From: Azolla pinnata
Taxonomy: Eukaryota; Streptophyta; Polypodiopsida; Salviniales; Salviniaceae
Length of the DNA stretch: 64,000 bases
Assembly (NCBI GenBank): GCA_037176905.1
Contig: JBBBWG010028090.1
Span: forward strand, 1,306 to 65,305
Reading direction: 5' to 3'
The position numbers and the translations under genes are program-made. The notes under the pieces were generated by a model. The model was not told the origin of the DNA and did not search any database. It saw only the letters and a list, made by a program, of their open reading frames with translations. Below are positions 35,700 through 48,486 of the stretch, one piece after another; positions within the stretch are counted from its first letter, which is position 1, and each line of letters starts with the position of its first letter.

Positions 35700-38600
35700 G
35701 TTGCTGCTTTGATCAGATTAATTGGACAATTTAATCTGTGAAACCTGGGATAAAAACATATTTAATGGGTGGTCGAATAATATGCAAAAAACTGAGTTCT
35801 AAAGTTATTGCTCTGATCAGATTAATTGGGCGATTAATCTATGAAAACTTGGGAAGCTCCAGCTTGCTGACATGGTTTTTGAACTATCGGAGACTATATT
35901 TGGATGATGAAACTGTGAAAACTGGGATAAAAGCACTCGCGAGGCTGCATTTTGCGCAGAGCTGGTTTCTGAACTCATTTTTCTGATTTTTTTTTTCTGG
36001 TCCGTGGAGCAGAAACTGTGCAAAATCCCCCGATAATCGATCGGTTTCCGTGGTTACAACCCCGGACAGATAGATCGATTGAGGAGTGGGGTCCTTGACC
36101 TGATGTATAGCCAGTCTGACTACAGTTTTTTTTTCTCCCCCCCTTGCCAAACCAGCAGCAGCTCAGGAGGTCAGCTCTATGCTCCGTCTAGAGGAGTAGA
36201 AACCGTCAAAGCGCCTTGAAAAAATGTTCAGACCCCGATAGCATCGAAAGGTCGGTGAACCTGGGGCTGGCTCTTCTTCTCGCCTTCCGACGCACCCGGA
36301 AAACTGCAAAAAAATCGGGCTCCGATTGTTCCATTGACCCAACTCTGATGCAAACTCTGCAGAAACTGCCCGAATTGCCAGAAAAGAAAAGGCCAGAGCT
36401 TCTGCTGCTGCATGCATAGCCCGTGGACCGATCGATCGGCGGATTCTTTTGGCTCTGCTTCCACTGCCAACGCATCGATTTTTCGATTGCAGAGGCCGGC
36501 ACAGGCAGTGTCCTCTGGCTGTGTATACATGTGGGGGCAGAGATCGTCTGTCACGTTTAATGAAGATCTCGATTGGGCTTGAAGCGGAAAGGTGTGCTTG
36601 AATCGAATGGTTGGATCACAGATGAGCTCCGCATCCGTCTGTTCGCGGCGTTTGTGCGCTGGGAATCTTGTATGCCTTTCATCTCTTTTCTCCGTCTTCC
36701 GACGGATGAGTGATCGCACAGCAGCGGAGACGAGAAATTTCGTCGAATCATAACATCCATTGATTAACATAGCTCATGCCCTTTTGGAGCTCCCCCTGTC
36801 ATTATACCCTTCTCTGCTTTAATCTATCATTGCCACTACCGGAACACACCAACCCAGTCGCTTTAAGTCGCTCTCGAATTCGCCGAATGCTTTGTCGCAA
36901 TTCATAGCTTTTTTTTGTCTCCAGAGTGTGTCGAAAACTAGACTGGGGTCGGTCATTCGTGGAAACATTTTAACATGCAACTACTGTTAGAGATTAGCAC
37001 GCTTTACAAGCATCGAGACAGGCGTCGTGCATGTGTGGTAGGAGGCCGTCCGATTCTGTTACCATGAGATTGTGCAACATCTATAATACATAGCTTTCCT
37101 CATCGCTTATAACCTTCCTTCTCGAAAAAACGCGGTGATCTGAGCTATCAAAGAAAGAAATTTACAAGCCGTAAAACTGTGACAACCTCAATAGCCACAA
37201 GATTTGGCAGCTCAAATCGGCCAGAAGGCTGCACAAACAACCTCCCGACAAATAGCATGTGGCCATCCGATCATCGAGGGACAACTTCAATCTGGTGATC
37301 TTTGATATATGAGCATCAGTTAGTTGGTAACAATCGTAATAGAGCATTTGATTGGCATCTCCTTACTTTGGGTATTGGCAATTCATTGTTGCTTTGTCCT
37401 CGATCCAGCTCTCCACTGTTGTTACTTGAAATGAGAAGTCTTTGATCACTGTTGTTACTTGAAATGAGAAGCCTTTGATCACTGTTGTTACTTGAAATGA
37501 GAAGTCTTTGATCACTGTTGTTACTTGAATATAGACATTGTTTCCAAAGTCGAGAACACCCAATAGAAATCAACTTAACTTAATACATAATTAGTTAAAC
37601 ACTTCTCATGGACAGAAGAGATTGCATACCTGATTAATGCAGCCAAATTTCACAAAATAATTAGAAACACAATGAAGATTAGCTCTTAAATCAACATGAA
37701 ACGCTTATTAGAACACAATGAAGATTAGCTCTTAAATCAACATGTAATGCTTACGAAAACATGAGTACAAGAGAAATCAGACTTCTCACTTAATACATAA
37801 TTAGTTATACATTTTACGTGGACAGAAGAGAACACTGTTAGTAGTAACATCTGCCGTTCCTAACTACCTAGGATATTCTACTGTCCTCTGGAAAAACTTC
37901 AGGCAGCAACTGTCGGATGAAGGAACAGGAAGGATTTCCTCCTGCCTGAATGACACAAAGATTCTTTGCTTCTTTAAAGTGTTGTCCGGCAAACCGGTTG
38001 ACAAAGTGTTTTATCTAGTTTCTCCCAAGAAACGAAGCTTTCTACATTCCGGGCAAAAATTGAGTATCAGCCCGAGCAGATGGATTTTCATTAAGATTGA
38101 CACTGCCAGAAGAATGTCTTCTGCTTGCAGGATATAATGCACTGGGGCCCTGGAATTAGAGGATTGCAGCAACACTTCCTACCAATTTTACAACACAAAA
38201 CCCCAGTGATCTTCAATATCTGTAACTTCTCCTCCCTCCTTGAATAAATAAAGGAAAGAACGAAAAAAAAAAACTACGAAACCTTGACCCTCCATATCTT
38301 CGCCAGTGCATCTCTGATAATATCCTATAAACTGTGATATTTTCTTTTGTAATAATCCAAGAAGAGAAGCGAACTCTTCTTCGATACCATTATAGAAACT
38401 GAACTTCTCCTTGTTATGTTTGAATGAAGATCATAAAAGTGAGTTTATGAAAAGACAAGCTACTCTAATTTAAGTATCAATGCTGGCAGTATTATAATCT
38501 AAAAACATTTCAGACTTTAACACAGGCAACAAGACATAAAATAAAATGTGGCATTCAGGAAGCATTTATCACTAACTGCATAAGGGAAACAGAGATAATC

Positions 38601-38986
38601 AGCAAATTTGGAAAAAAAATTGTATTACCAATGCAGAATATCTCAGGAGTGGATTAAGTTAAAATAGTGTTTGTACACGAAATCAACAGTCACTCTGAAT
38701 AAAAACCAAATCAGAGGATTGTCATGAAATTCCCTAAAGCATTCTGTTGAGTACAGAAAGAAGATAAAAACTAACAGACTATGCCAAGAAATTTCCATTT
38801 CCAAGGCATAAAAGATGAGATTTCCCTAACTAGAGGAGGTTCGAGGATAGGAAGAAATCAACAAACCAGACCGTATAGCTGGTAATTATGACACTCATGT
38901 TAGAGCTTTGTACAAAAAAACTCCAGATATTCAGCTGTGCCGTGAGAAGGAGAAAATTGGCACTTGATGTAAACCAAGTTGGGTAC
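35700..38986. other. Intergenic; minor repeats, no gene supported
   Basis: It contains a 33-bp tandem repeat at 37414-37532 (four units of CACTGTTGTTACTTGAAATG...) and a ~47-bp duplication near 37670-37750 (GATTAGCTCTTAAATCAACA). A 180-codon minus-strand open frame at 36228-36770 has no recognisable motif. The 38800-38986 stretch is probably SAUR 3' UTR. Confidence 0.5.
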
Positions 38987-39661
38987 TCACTCAAAATCAT
39001 GAAGAATTTCTATCGATAAGCGGTACCTTTCTCTGTAGAATTGCTCTAACTCCTGCAGACCAAGATCATTGGAAGGAGGGGGATCACCATGGCCGATCAA
39101 CCATAGCAGGCGTTCGAAAGGACATAGCTCAAAGGGAAGATTGAGAGCTCCTTTTTGACTGAATCCGAAAACTTCTTTCGATTTCTCGAGTAGGAGACGA
39201 AATGCAGGATGATTCAAGTAAGATGCAGGAATAAGAAAACGTTTCCTCTCGCGTCCAGCATAGACTGCAAGAAAACCTTCCGGAGTGATATTGCAATTAG
39301 TCTCGGAAGCTCTAAAAGAGTGAGAATCAGAGGACGATGGATATGTGCACGACGAAATTAAGCGGGGGACCCATCCATGTGGCATATTGCTACTGCTTTG
39401 GCCATGAGAAGGCACAATTGTTCCCAAGGTTGCCTGATTTTCTGGTCTTCTTACTGCATTTGATTCATGGCTACTACTATGACTGCCTTTCGCCACTGCT
39501 TTCTTGAGTTTAGATACGAATTTCTTGACAGTATTCATGGTATGGCCATGATGACGGCTTTGTTCCTGGTCATAGTCAAGGTCATGACTGTGGCTTAAAT
39601 GATCGCTGTCATGGATGTGGTCATAGCCATGGTGATGGCGAGGTTGCGGAAGAATCTTCAT
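38987..39661 (-). CDS. SAUR family auxin-responsive protein with His-rich N-terminus
   Basis: One uninterrupted exon of 224 aa, intronless as usual for SAURs. The SAUR core is at about 125-205: EGFLAVYAGRERKRFLIPAS, YLNHPAFRLLLEKSKEVFGF, then GALNLPFELCPFERLLWLI. The N-terminal ~45 residues are unusual, with many His, Asp and Tyr residues (HHHGYDHIHDSDHLSHSHD), followed by a basic MNTVKKFVSKLKKAVAKG segment. SAUR proteins typically modulate PP2C.D phosphatases and plasma-membrane H+-ATPase in cell expansion, and this long-N subgroup resembles SAUR30/39-type members only loosely. The ATG at 39661 is the first in frame. Upstream 39720-39760 is (GAGAAA)-rich. Confidence 0.92.
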   Translation of the reverse strand: MKILPQPRHHHGYDHIHDSDHLSHSHDLDYDQEQSRHHGHTMNTVKKFVSKLKKAVAKGSHSSSHESNAVRRPENQATLGTIVPSHGQSSSNMPHGWVPRLISSCTYPSSSDSHSFRASETNCNITPEGFLAVYAGRERKRFLIPASYLNHPAFRLLLEKSKEVFGFSQKGALNLPFELCPFERLLWLIGHGDPPPSNDLGLQELEQFYRERYRLSIEILHDFE

Positions 39662-40029
39662 GAAGGTACAATTGATGGCGGTCTAGGCTTTGAAGGGAGT
39701 TAGAACTGATGGGAGGGGTAATCCTTGGAGTAGAGAGAGAAAGAGAAAGAGAAAGAGATCACCATTAGAGTGCCGATCACCGCTTGATGGTTCTGTGCAG
39801 ATTGAGGAAAATAAAACATCGTCTTTTTCCTTGCTGGTCAGAATCTGATCCGACTGCCTCCGCTGAATGTGCCAACAAGTACTCCTCTCGCTAAGAATTA
39901 AGCTTCCTACACAATTGCAGACAGAGAATAGCGGAGAGAGAACAATCCTCTTTGAAGGCGAAGTGCACGACAGAATCTGTGGTGTCCTGCAGGAAACTGC
40001 AAAGAAATTTTGACCAAGGAAGAGCCGAC

Positions 40030-40600
40030 GAGGAGGAAGAAGAAGAAGAAGAAGAAGAAATAGCAGAAGAAGCCATGGATTGTTTCCTGCGTTCCTGCGG
40101 AAGTGAGCAAATATAAAAACCGAAACGCAGACTCAAGAGAAGAAGAAGGATCCACGGCTTCTTTCTTGCGTTCCTGCATGCGAAGATCAGAACGCGGTGC
40201 CCGGTGAAGAAACAGAAGCCATGCAGTCCGTTTCGCGTTGCCGTGCGAGGAAACGGGAAACACCGACGATCTCAATCATTCTTTGGCGCATGACGGAAGA
40301 AGCAGCAGGAGCAGAAGAATCCGAACACGAGGGAAGAAGCCATGGTTTCTTGCTTGATTTTCTGCGCAGAAGACGAAGGCGAAGGCGAAAGACGAAGGCG
40401 AAGGCGAAAGACGAAGGCGAAGGCGAAGGCGAAGACGAAGACGAAGAATATAAAGCAGAAGAAGAAGCTATGGATTCTCGCTTGCGTTTCTGCACAGAAA
40501 GAAGAAGAAGAAGAAAGAAGAAGAAAGAAAGAAAGAAAGAAAGAAGAAGAAAAGAAAGAAGGCGCAGAAGTCGAAAAGTAGAAAACAAATTTTAAACAAA
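40030..40600. repeat. Purine-rich triplet and hexamer runs upstream of the SAUR
   Basis: (GAA)n at 40030-40070, (GAAGGC)n/(GAAAGACGAAGGC)n at 40372-40445 and (GAAA/GAAG)n at 40495-40570. The segments between contain repeated copies of GAAGCCATGGNTT...TGCG...CAGAAG at about 40067, 40155, 40338 and 40465, suggesting an old ~90-130 bp tandem unit. Open frames on both strands are repeat artefacts. Confidence 0.7.
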
Positions 40601-41625
40601 AAACAATAAATAAAAGTTTTGTAGGGGAAAAAAAAAGGGCCAGGAAAAACGAAATTCAACCGGAAATTAAAAAAAATAAAATCTCCGCCGCTGCTTTTCG
40701 TAATTTTCCCCCGAATTAATTTTGATTATTTATCTCTCTCCCGCGCTTTTCCAATATAGATGTTCGAAATATACGGCACAAAAACAATTCCAGATTAATA
40801 AATAAATGAGTATATACGAATTTGTTTTCAGTTTTGTTTTGTTTTTTTTTGTGTTTTTTCAATGTCGATCAGAAAAGAAAAATATGTCTATTTAAAGAGA
40901 GGACGCAATAAATAATAGAACGAATAAATAGGAATGGGTTTTTTCCTTATATTTCCTTATATTTATATTTTTCCTTATATAAATAGCAATAAATAATAGA
41001 ACGAATAAAAAAAAAGAAAACCGGATATTTTGGAATTAAAAATTGGAAATCAGAAAACAGATCCGTCGAAAATCGGAAAATCGGGATCGGCGTAAAATTA
41101 AGCGGAAAGATACGAATATTTGCTCTTTTCCGCGGAATTTGTGTGTTTTCAAAAAACAATAAAAACAAATAAAAACGGTTCTAGTCTCGAGAGAATCAAT
41201 TAGTAAAAAACAAAAAAAAAACAATAATTCACGGGGGCGGAATCGGAAAAAGCAAAATATAAATTTCTGGTAAATAAATAAATAAGAAAATAGAAGAACC
41301 AGTCGGCGTAGAATCGGAGAATTCTATATATATATATTTATTTATTTAATATAACATCTAAACAATATATATATTGTTTATATATAATATTATTTACTTT
41401 TTTATGTATATGGAATTACAGAAATAGGAAAAGCAAAAAAAGCAAAAAGTACTTTTTCTTTTTCAGCAGCCTTTTGCGCTTGTTTTAGTACAAACGCTTT
41501 TTCTGGTCGTCTCCTCCAAAGCCTCTTTTTTTTTTTCCTGCTGCCAATCGAAGCTCGCCATAGCCGCGGCACACGCCAGCAAAACCCTAACGAAACCCTA
41601 AAAACATGAAACCGAGCAAAACTCA
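40601..41625. other. Very AT-rich intergenic stretch; no gene
   Basis: A/T homopolymer runs, AATAAATA words and a TATATA tract at 41320-41395. A telomere-like AAACCCTAACGAAACCCTAAAAAC sits at about 41580. No coding or RNA gene is seen. Confidence 0.6.
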
Positions 41626-42075
41626 TCGACTACTACATTTTTAACGCTTGCTTTAGAATCAACGCCCAGTGTGAACATCAACGCTCACTTCATTGATCGA
41701 CGTCTCAACTGTGCGCTCGATTCGCATCAAATTACTCAGATTCTGGAAATTACGAGCTTTTTGCTAATCGAATATAGTAAGGAAATCGATTAGGATCAAT
41801 CAGTCGTGAGCTCAATTAACATCGATTGAATCGGTTTCTAAAATTACAAGTTGTCGTTAATCGAATACAGTAAGGGAATCGATTACGATCGATCGGTGGG
41901 AAGCGATTAGGAATAATAATAAAAAAAGCCATTTCATGCTATACTAACGGCGTTAATTGGGGGTTGATTTTTAGTGGGCGATGCGAGTATGCGTTTATTT
42001 GTGATTGCTGATTTTGGCAGGCATTAGAACGTAATTTATAATTTTCTTAAGCATTTTCTGTTATCATTCTCCCAT
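41626..42075. repeat. Dispersed element with inverted ends, copy 3
   Basis: The left end ACTACATTTTTAACGCTTGC and right end GGCAGGCATTAGAACGTAATTTATAATTTT are imperfect inverted repeats. The family core appears twice inside: GATTAGGATCAATCAGTCG near 41795 and GAAGCGATTAGGAATAATAA near 41897. It is non-coding. Confidence 0.6.
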
Positions 42076-42404
42076 GTCTTTCCAACAATTATCCTGTCAT
42101 CAGTTAGTTACATTAACAAATGTTCCAACCGGTCATTAGTTATAATAAGAAATGTTTCATTGCAGATCTAACCACTTCAATTAGTGTTCCAGTTGAAAGC
42201 TTAAGTCAGAACGCCAAAGGGCTGTATTTACAATTATAAACATAGTACTACCACCACGTAAGTGTCTAAGAGATGTATCCCGCTCCTGTTGCGGTGAGTT
42301 GCAAAAACAGACTCCAGTCATTGAAGGATCTACCTAGACTTGCTGCTAAAGTTCCACGTGTTTACAGGGTTCGGTAACGATCTCATTATAAATAATAATT
42401 ACTT

Positions 42405-43850
42405 ATCCTTTCTGTTGTATTATACAATATTTCTCTAAGTGGAATTATTCACCTCCCCGATGATTTATTTCCCTTAATTGGTCTTTAGAAAATGTTTGTT
42501 GTAATTACGCGAGATTGCGGCCTTTTATGGCGCACGTTTAAAACTAATGATAGGATGTCATGTAATTAAAAAATACAATTTTTTTTATCAAATACTTTTA
42601 AAATACGCAGCATGAAAGTTATCCTTTCGATTGTATTAGAAGATATTTGCCCGAGTGGAATTATTCATCTCCCCGATGGTTGTTCTCTCCCCCGTAACTG
42701 GTATTCGGAAAATGTTTGTTATAATTCCGTGAGATTGTAACCTTAATGGCGATTGTAGCCTTTATATAAGCACACATTTCTAGTTAATACGATTTTGGTT
42801 CTGCAATACGATTTTGGTTCCCTAATCTTCAATCCTAGAGGGGATCATGCTCACATATATGTCTGCTCCATTGCCTCAGAAATATGTAGACTTTGTTGAT
42901 GTGTTCATCTTCCAATATACTTTATGTCGCATATCGAGGAAGTATAGGTTTCAATGACGTTTGTTTCATTTACATAATTGTTAAGTTCACACGCGATTTT
43001 CATGCATTTATCTTCTCATATTACCTCGACGAAGCCCTTGATGATGCTTAGGTCTGAAGTTTGGACCATCATCAAGTTTGCACTTGTATTATCTTCTTTT
43101 TGTCACCATATTAAATAAAGCATTCGATGATACTTACATTTGGGCCACTGCCAGACTCGAACTCAATATCATGTCTTTTGTGTTACCTCGATGAAGCCTT
43201 TAATAATATTTACATTTGCACCATCACCAAGCTCATACTTAATCTTCTTTAAAGTCTATTTCTTATTCTCTCTCGAAAACTAGTGACCACGTCGTACTAT
43301 TAATCTTCTTTAAAGTCTATTTCTTATTTCTTAAAGTTGATAAGCTTTATCGGTTTTTCCCTTCTTTTACCACGTCGTACTTCTAGTGACTTATCAGATC
43401 TCGAATGCTCGAATCACTCTCAATTGCATTTGCCGCCTGCAAAAGTATGGTTCGTTCTATGAGCTTAGAAACTTCAATTCAAGATTTGAAGTTATATACA
43501 TAACCCCCAAGAACACAAAAACGAGTGGAAAATGCAAAGGGTAACACATCAGCTCCTTACATACCATCTCAAATTGCACAAAGGTAATACATCAGCTTGC
43601 TTCAGCTCAGAATGCATCAAACAAAATTTCAGGTATCTCCGCACTGTTTTAGTTCTCAAGACTTTTCTTAATCTTGTGTTGGAAGAAACATGGCTTACGA
43701 TCTTCAAAAGACTGCATCTCAAGGATAAATGCATCAGCTCAAAATATATCAAGCAGTTTTCTGGCATCTCTGAAGCGCTTTAGTTCAACAGTGAGAAAAA
43801 TCAAAACAACCAATTGATGGATTTTCAAGACTTATTTAAAACTCTGTGTC
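42405..43850. repeat. Degenerate duplications, unknown origin
   Basis: A ~215-bp pair at about 42405 and 42620 shares GTGGAATTATTCA, CTCCCCGATG and AAAATGTTTGTT. A second group shares TACCTCGA(C/T)GAAGCC(C/T)T at about 43023 and 43185. A third pair at about 43548 and 43700 shares ACTGCATCTCAA / CCATCTCAAATTG, ATCAGCT and TTCTGGCATCTC. No gene is supported. These may be remnants of different old mobile elements, but none has a diagnostic domain. Confidence 0.45.
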
Positions 43851-44277
43851 GGAAGAAGCATGGATTCTCATGGCTTTATTTCATCGGCAAACAGAGAAAC
43901 AAGGTTAATTGATAACTCTCAGATTGCATAAAAGTCACCACGGTTTCAAAGAAAAGAAAAAAGAGAGATAGAAGAGAAAGAAGAGAGAGAGTGCACTGAC
44001 TCTTCCCCCAATCTCTACCAAATCCTTCATCAAGAACACCATTGAAGGAAGAGAAGCTCCATTGCCTGGCATGCATTCAGTCATTAGTCCTACTCATGAT
44101 ACTTGAGAGTCTGTACAACAGACTGAAAACAGAAGGGCCCTAGAAGGAAAAGATCGTACAATGAAACAAACAGAAACAGAAAATAACCAAGCAAAACCGT
44201 TCCTTTTTTCGGTTCTCTTCCAAAGTCTTTCCAATTTGATTCCATTCCGGCCTTTTCGATTCGATTCAGATTCCATT

Positions 44278-46544
44278 TCATATGGACTCTGCCCAATTGG
44301 CCTCACTTCCAACCCTATGCATACTCTCCTGTCTTGCCATGTCCTTGTGTGCCATGTCTACCTTGAACCCTGATCCTAACGCCTGGCCTTGGCTATCTAT
44401 CCTTGGGACAGGCTTTAGTTTCTGAAGCGGGTGCTCAAAGCTCTGAAGCCCATTGTGGGATGAAAAGAAGCAACCTGGTTTGTCAAGACTTCCACCAAGT
44501 CAAAAAAAACAAAATCCCACAAACAGTAAAGGCACACCAAACATATGTAAATCCAAACATCAGTGTATATATGTTTTACCTGCTGGAAATGGTGCAAAGG
44601 ATTTCCCACAACCATGCACCAATGCTTCACGAGTATCACTAAAAGCTAGACTTCCATCTGCTGCAGTGCCCCAGAAAAATGGGATCTTACCCTCGCTATC
44701 CTGAATAAGAAACCCATATGCTTATGACTGGAAATTCATGTACAAAGACAGTAGGAATAACTAAAGAAAGGCAACAGCATTTTTCTGCCAACCACAACAA
44801 ATTGGGTTGGTGCTAAAACTAAGAAAAAGCGAGCACTATTAATGTGTATATCTGCAACGATAAAATAAAAAACTATTGCTCACAGTAGTTCTGTATATTT
44901 CACTGATACTAATGCACGAACCATACAGTGACAAATCATGAGTAAGGCAAAAGGGCATACAACCACTATCACGCATATACTACTTTGTTTTGATAATTTC
45001 AGCATCTCAAGTAAAACACCAGTACAGACAGAGATTAGGTAAGAGTTTATACATAAACACTGCACCAACAAACACATCCTACAACCAGAGTAGATGTCAA
45101 TATCAACAGCATACTTGTTAGCAAAGATAGAATCCCACAAAGATTAACAAAAAAGATGATCGCACTGTGCAGTGATGAGACAGTTCTTCAGATTCAAAAT
45201 CACAAATGACCCCATAAGCAACCATTAGCTATAGAAATAGGACATGTGAATTAAGGTTACACATGTATTCCAAATTTTTTATTTATGAAAGGGAAGTTCA
45301 ACTATAAAAACAAATGAACTCTGCTCAAAAACTCGCAATAAGAAAATCAAATGCACTTCCAGAATTCTACTGATGCACATATGCATAGAGCTGCCACATA
45401 AATAGCAACGCACTCAGTCAAAAAGTACAAGCATTAAAGAAACTCTTACCACAGCAACAAAAACATTGCGATTGGTGGAGTCGTATAGAATAAAAACAAA
45501 TTGCCCGTCAAGATCAGCAACAACCTTGTCGGCAGGAAAAGGACCTCGGTCACGCAGAGTTCGATATGCTTCAATAATGACCATCACTTCTGTTATATTT
45601 TTAGCAAGACCATACTCTTGCCTTAGCACAGGCAAGTTGCTCAAGCTGCCTTCAAAAAGGCAAAATATTCCATCCACAGAAGCAAAGGACCTGTAGACAC
45701 ATGAATAGATCACATCCATGCAAAACCATTGTGTATAATAGAAAACAGACTTGCTTCAAAACACTCAGATTAGAGGGCAAGTGAATTTTTAGAGACAAAA
45801 GCAATAGATAGATGGCCACAAAACTTATGGGGTGGTTTTCCCCAACTTCAAGCATCTCACTATGTTCGGTTCCATCCCGTATCTACTAACTAACTAGCAG
45901 TGATTTTGACTGCTTCTCTTGACCAAAACATCCATGATAACACTTTACATACAAGACCCAGTTAGCACAATTGAGAGAAATGAAACTCGTATTCTGATTA
46001 GCCGCCCCCTTCCACACATGCATAGATAACGATAAAAAAAACTTGTCCTTCCAATGCTGACACACTGCATACAATCAGACTATTAATGTCACCCACACAA
46101 TACATATGGGCAATATCCAGATCTATATGTTTCTCAAGAAAAGGTCAAAATTACATGTTTTCTCCCTCATTTTATGTCTAACATTAATTGTGATTATAGC
46201 TTATTTTGCATCCCTCATAATAATTCCATTATCGATGTTGAATACACTGAAACGCACATTCTAAGTTTTGTCTCATCAGCCATCTAAGCCTAAGAAGACA
46301 TTGAAATATCTCTCTTTCTCACACACAAACAAAAAAGACCGAACCTTGGAGTGAGCAAGCCTTGCTTGTGATGAGTGTAAGATAAACCACCGGCCTGAGG
46401 GAGCAAGACATGGAGAGCATCAGGTGTCTGGGATGCAAATGTATCAAGGATCTCTAGGCCTGGCTTCCTGTCATCAGGCTTAGTGCTCGGGCTGCAGAGC
46501 TCTTGTGGCCCATTTGCAACAGAGTTGTTAAATACTGCCAACAT
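44278..46544 (-). CDS. Aluminium-induced/Wali7-like stem-specific protein (TSJT1 family)
   Basis: Exons 46544-46345, 45690-45450, 44700-44580 and 44474-44278 join in phase to 252 aa, matching the family length (~250). The start MLAVFNNSVANGPQELCSP is typical. The GATase-II-like (Wali7/DUF3700) domain has the YGL and LRDR motifs (RQEYGLAKNI, EAYRTLRDRGPFPADKVV), then DLDGQFVFILYDS, KIPFFWGTAADGSLAFSD and CGKSFAPFPAGCFFSSHNG. There is no N-terminal nucleophile Cys, so amidotransferase activity is not expected. The molecular role of the family is unclear; members respond to aluminium, auxin, sugar starvation and stress. Sequence upstream to about 48.5 kb is probably leader with 5' UTR intron(s). 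Confidence 0.95.
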
Positions 46545-48190
46545 CTTCTCTTCCTTCTTTTAGATTTTCCAATGGTATGATTTAAGAAACCTGTATAAAA
46601 ATCATAAAGTTGAAACAAGGAAACAACGCATAAATTACCATATCCATGCAGATCTAAAGCAATAGAAACCGCATGAAACTAAGACACTTCCCTCTTTTAT
46701 TTCTAGCAAAAATATTAAGTTTGGATCTACATCGACCTATCCTCAGTTTAACTTTTACCAGGATACAACAAATTCACGCAAACTATAGTATTCATATGTG
46801 AGCAGATAGGAGCTAGAATTAGAGTGGTAAAATGGATTTGGCAAAGGTAATGAGAGAAATTTGAACTGTTCTCCCAAAAACCAGAATTTCACCTTCAAGC
46901 TCACAATAACTGACAAATAAATGCCCCTACTTGAATATAATGGCAGAAAACATTCGTCAAAGAAACAAAAAAACTTCTCAGAGACACATATCAATGCGTA
47001 GATACTAATATCCTAAGCGAAAGAACCGGTACTGCTTTTGGAAATGTAAGGACTTAGGGATTTTGGGTTCAAATAAGTAGTGAAACACAAAATTCAAACC
47101 ACTGTGGTGGAAAGCTACAGATTGTTAACACAATGGCGCCAGAGAAATTCCATGAAGACAGCGAAAACGAAGGGAAATTGCAGAAATTTATAAATAGAAT
47201 TGAGAAGTTCATCAAAGTCTCAACAAAGCTAGACTGTGGTTGATTTTGAAGCTAAAACAATTCCAGATATTTACAGATAGCATTGAAATATTGCCCTACA
47301 TTTTCATATAGCACGGCTGCGGGAGGCTAGGACTCAACAAAGCTAGGACCTGATTGGCAAAAAGAATTGTTGAGAATTTCCAAAACCAGGCATGTCGCTC
47401 ACTACACAGATCTGAAGTTCGCAAACTAGGAATGAGGATACTGCAAAGATAAATCGATGAAAGAAATAGGATGAACCACAGATCTGAAAAGCGGAGTGAA
47501 CCCTAAGACGAGCACAGGAAATAGGCTCACACTGCAGTGATTTGGAGCGAAAGTAGAAACAAAAGCAGAAAGTATGGAAAATATCATCTTTAATAAAACC
47601 ATCATAAACGGGAGAAGTAGACAGAGGAGGTAAAAAAAGGAAGCTATTCGAAAACAAACGAGTTGAGCTGAAAATGGCTATAAAGGTTCCGCGCAGCCAG
47701 CAGCGAGGTGGGTAGAAATCAGTAAAAGGAAATTCATAGCTGGTTAGCTGACCAGAACTCTGCATTTGCCCCTTGAACATAGAATTAGAAGGATCGAAAC
47801 CACGAAGAAACGTAAGGGAAGAAGGAGTAGCTTTACCGAAGCAGAGATCCGCACACACCGAGAGAGCAGTTCTTCCCGGATGATGATGAAGAAAAAATAA
47901 AGGATGGAAGGAGAGAGAGAGAGAGAGGAGAGTAATGGAAGGAAAGAAGAGGTATTTACGTGAAGGAAGGGGGCAAGACTCGAGCTTTTTCACTGAGGGA
48001 CAGTTAGTAAAAAGAAGGCAAAAAGAAAGGAGTAAAGGAAGGATGGATATGTGTCGCGTGAAGAGGAGGAGGAGGGGTGAGAGAAGGAGACAACGAGAAT
48101 CTGATCTTTCGTGGTACTCCGACGAGGACTGAAGCAAGGGAGGAAAGAAGCAAAGCAACACAAAGGAAGGAGGAAGCAAAGGAAGGAACA
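46545..48190. other. TSJT1-like upstream region; probable leader introns
   Basis: AT-rich up to about 47.9 kb, then GA-rich (GAGAGA at 47910-47930). A 452-codon minus-strand open frame crossing 47343-48701 runs through the pentamer repeat and CT-rich DNA and has no domain, so I read it as leader/promoter low complexity rather than protein. Confidence 0.45.
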
Positions 48191-48310
48191 GAACGGAACG
48201 GAACGAAACGGAACGAAACGAAACGAAACGAAACGGAACGGAACGGAACGGAACGAAACGAAACGGAACGAAACGAAACGGAACGGAACGAAACGGAACG
48301 GATCGGAACG
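48191..48310. repeat. (RAACG)24 pentanucleotide microsatellite
   Basis: Twenty-four back-to-back pentamers, 22 of them exactly GAACG or AAACG; one is GATCG. The two types alternate irregularly in blocks. Every unit carries a CpG. Confidence 0.97.
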
Positions 48311-48406
48311 GAAGGAAAGAGATGAGGAATGGAGTGCGCAAAATACCTTGCGAGCAAGGAGGAAATGGACCTCTCTCTCCTTCGTTTCTTCTGCAGAGTT
48401 CTTGTG

Positions 48407-48486
48407 CTTCCGCTGCGGCTGCTGCTGCTGCTGCTGCTGCTTCTTCTTCGCTTGCTTGTGGTGATGGCGATGGCGATGGCGATGGA
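48407..48486. repeat. (GCT)n, (TTC)n and (GGCGAT)n runs
   Basis: GCTGCTGCT at 48415-48441, then a short CTTCTTC, then GATGGCGATGGCGATGGCGA at 48461-48486. The same order (GGCGAT with CTG and TTC runs nearby) is seen at 12559-12700. Confidence 0.85.

Noticed and set aside
36228-36770. 180-codon minus-strand open frame
   Set aside because: No recognised motif, no splice partner and overlapping open frames on both strands. I could not separate it from chance.
37414-37532. CRISPR-like regular repeat
   Set aside because: The 33-bp units are directly adjacent with no unique spacers, and the window is plant nuclear DNA. It is an ordinary minisatellite.
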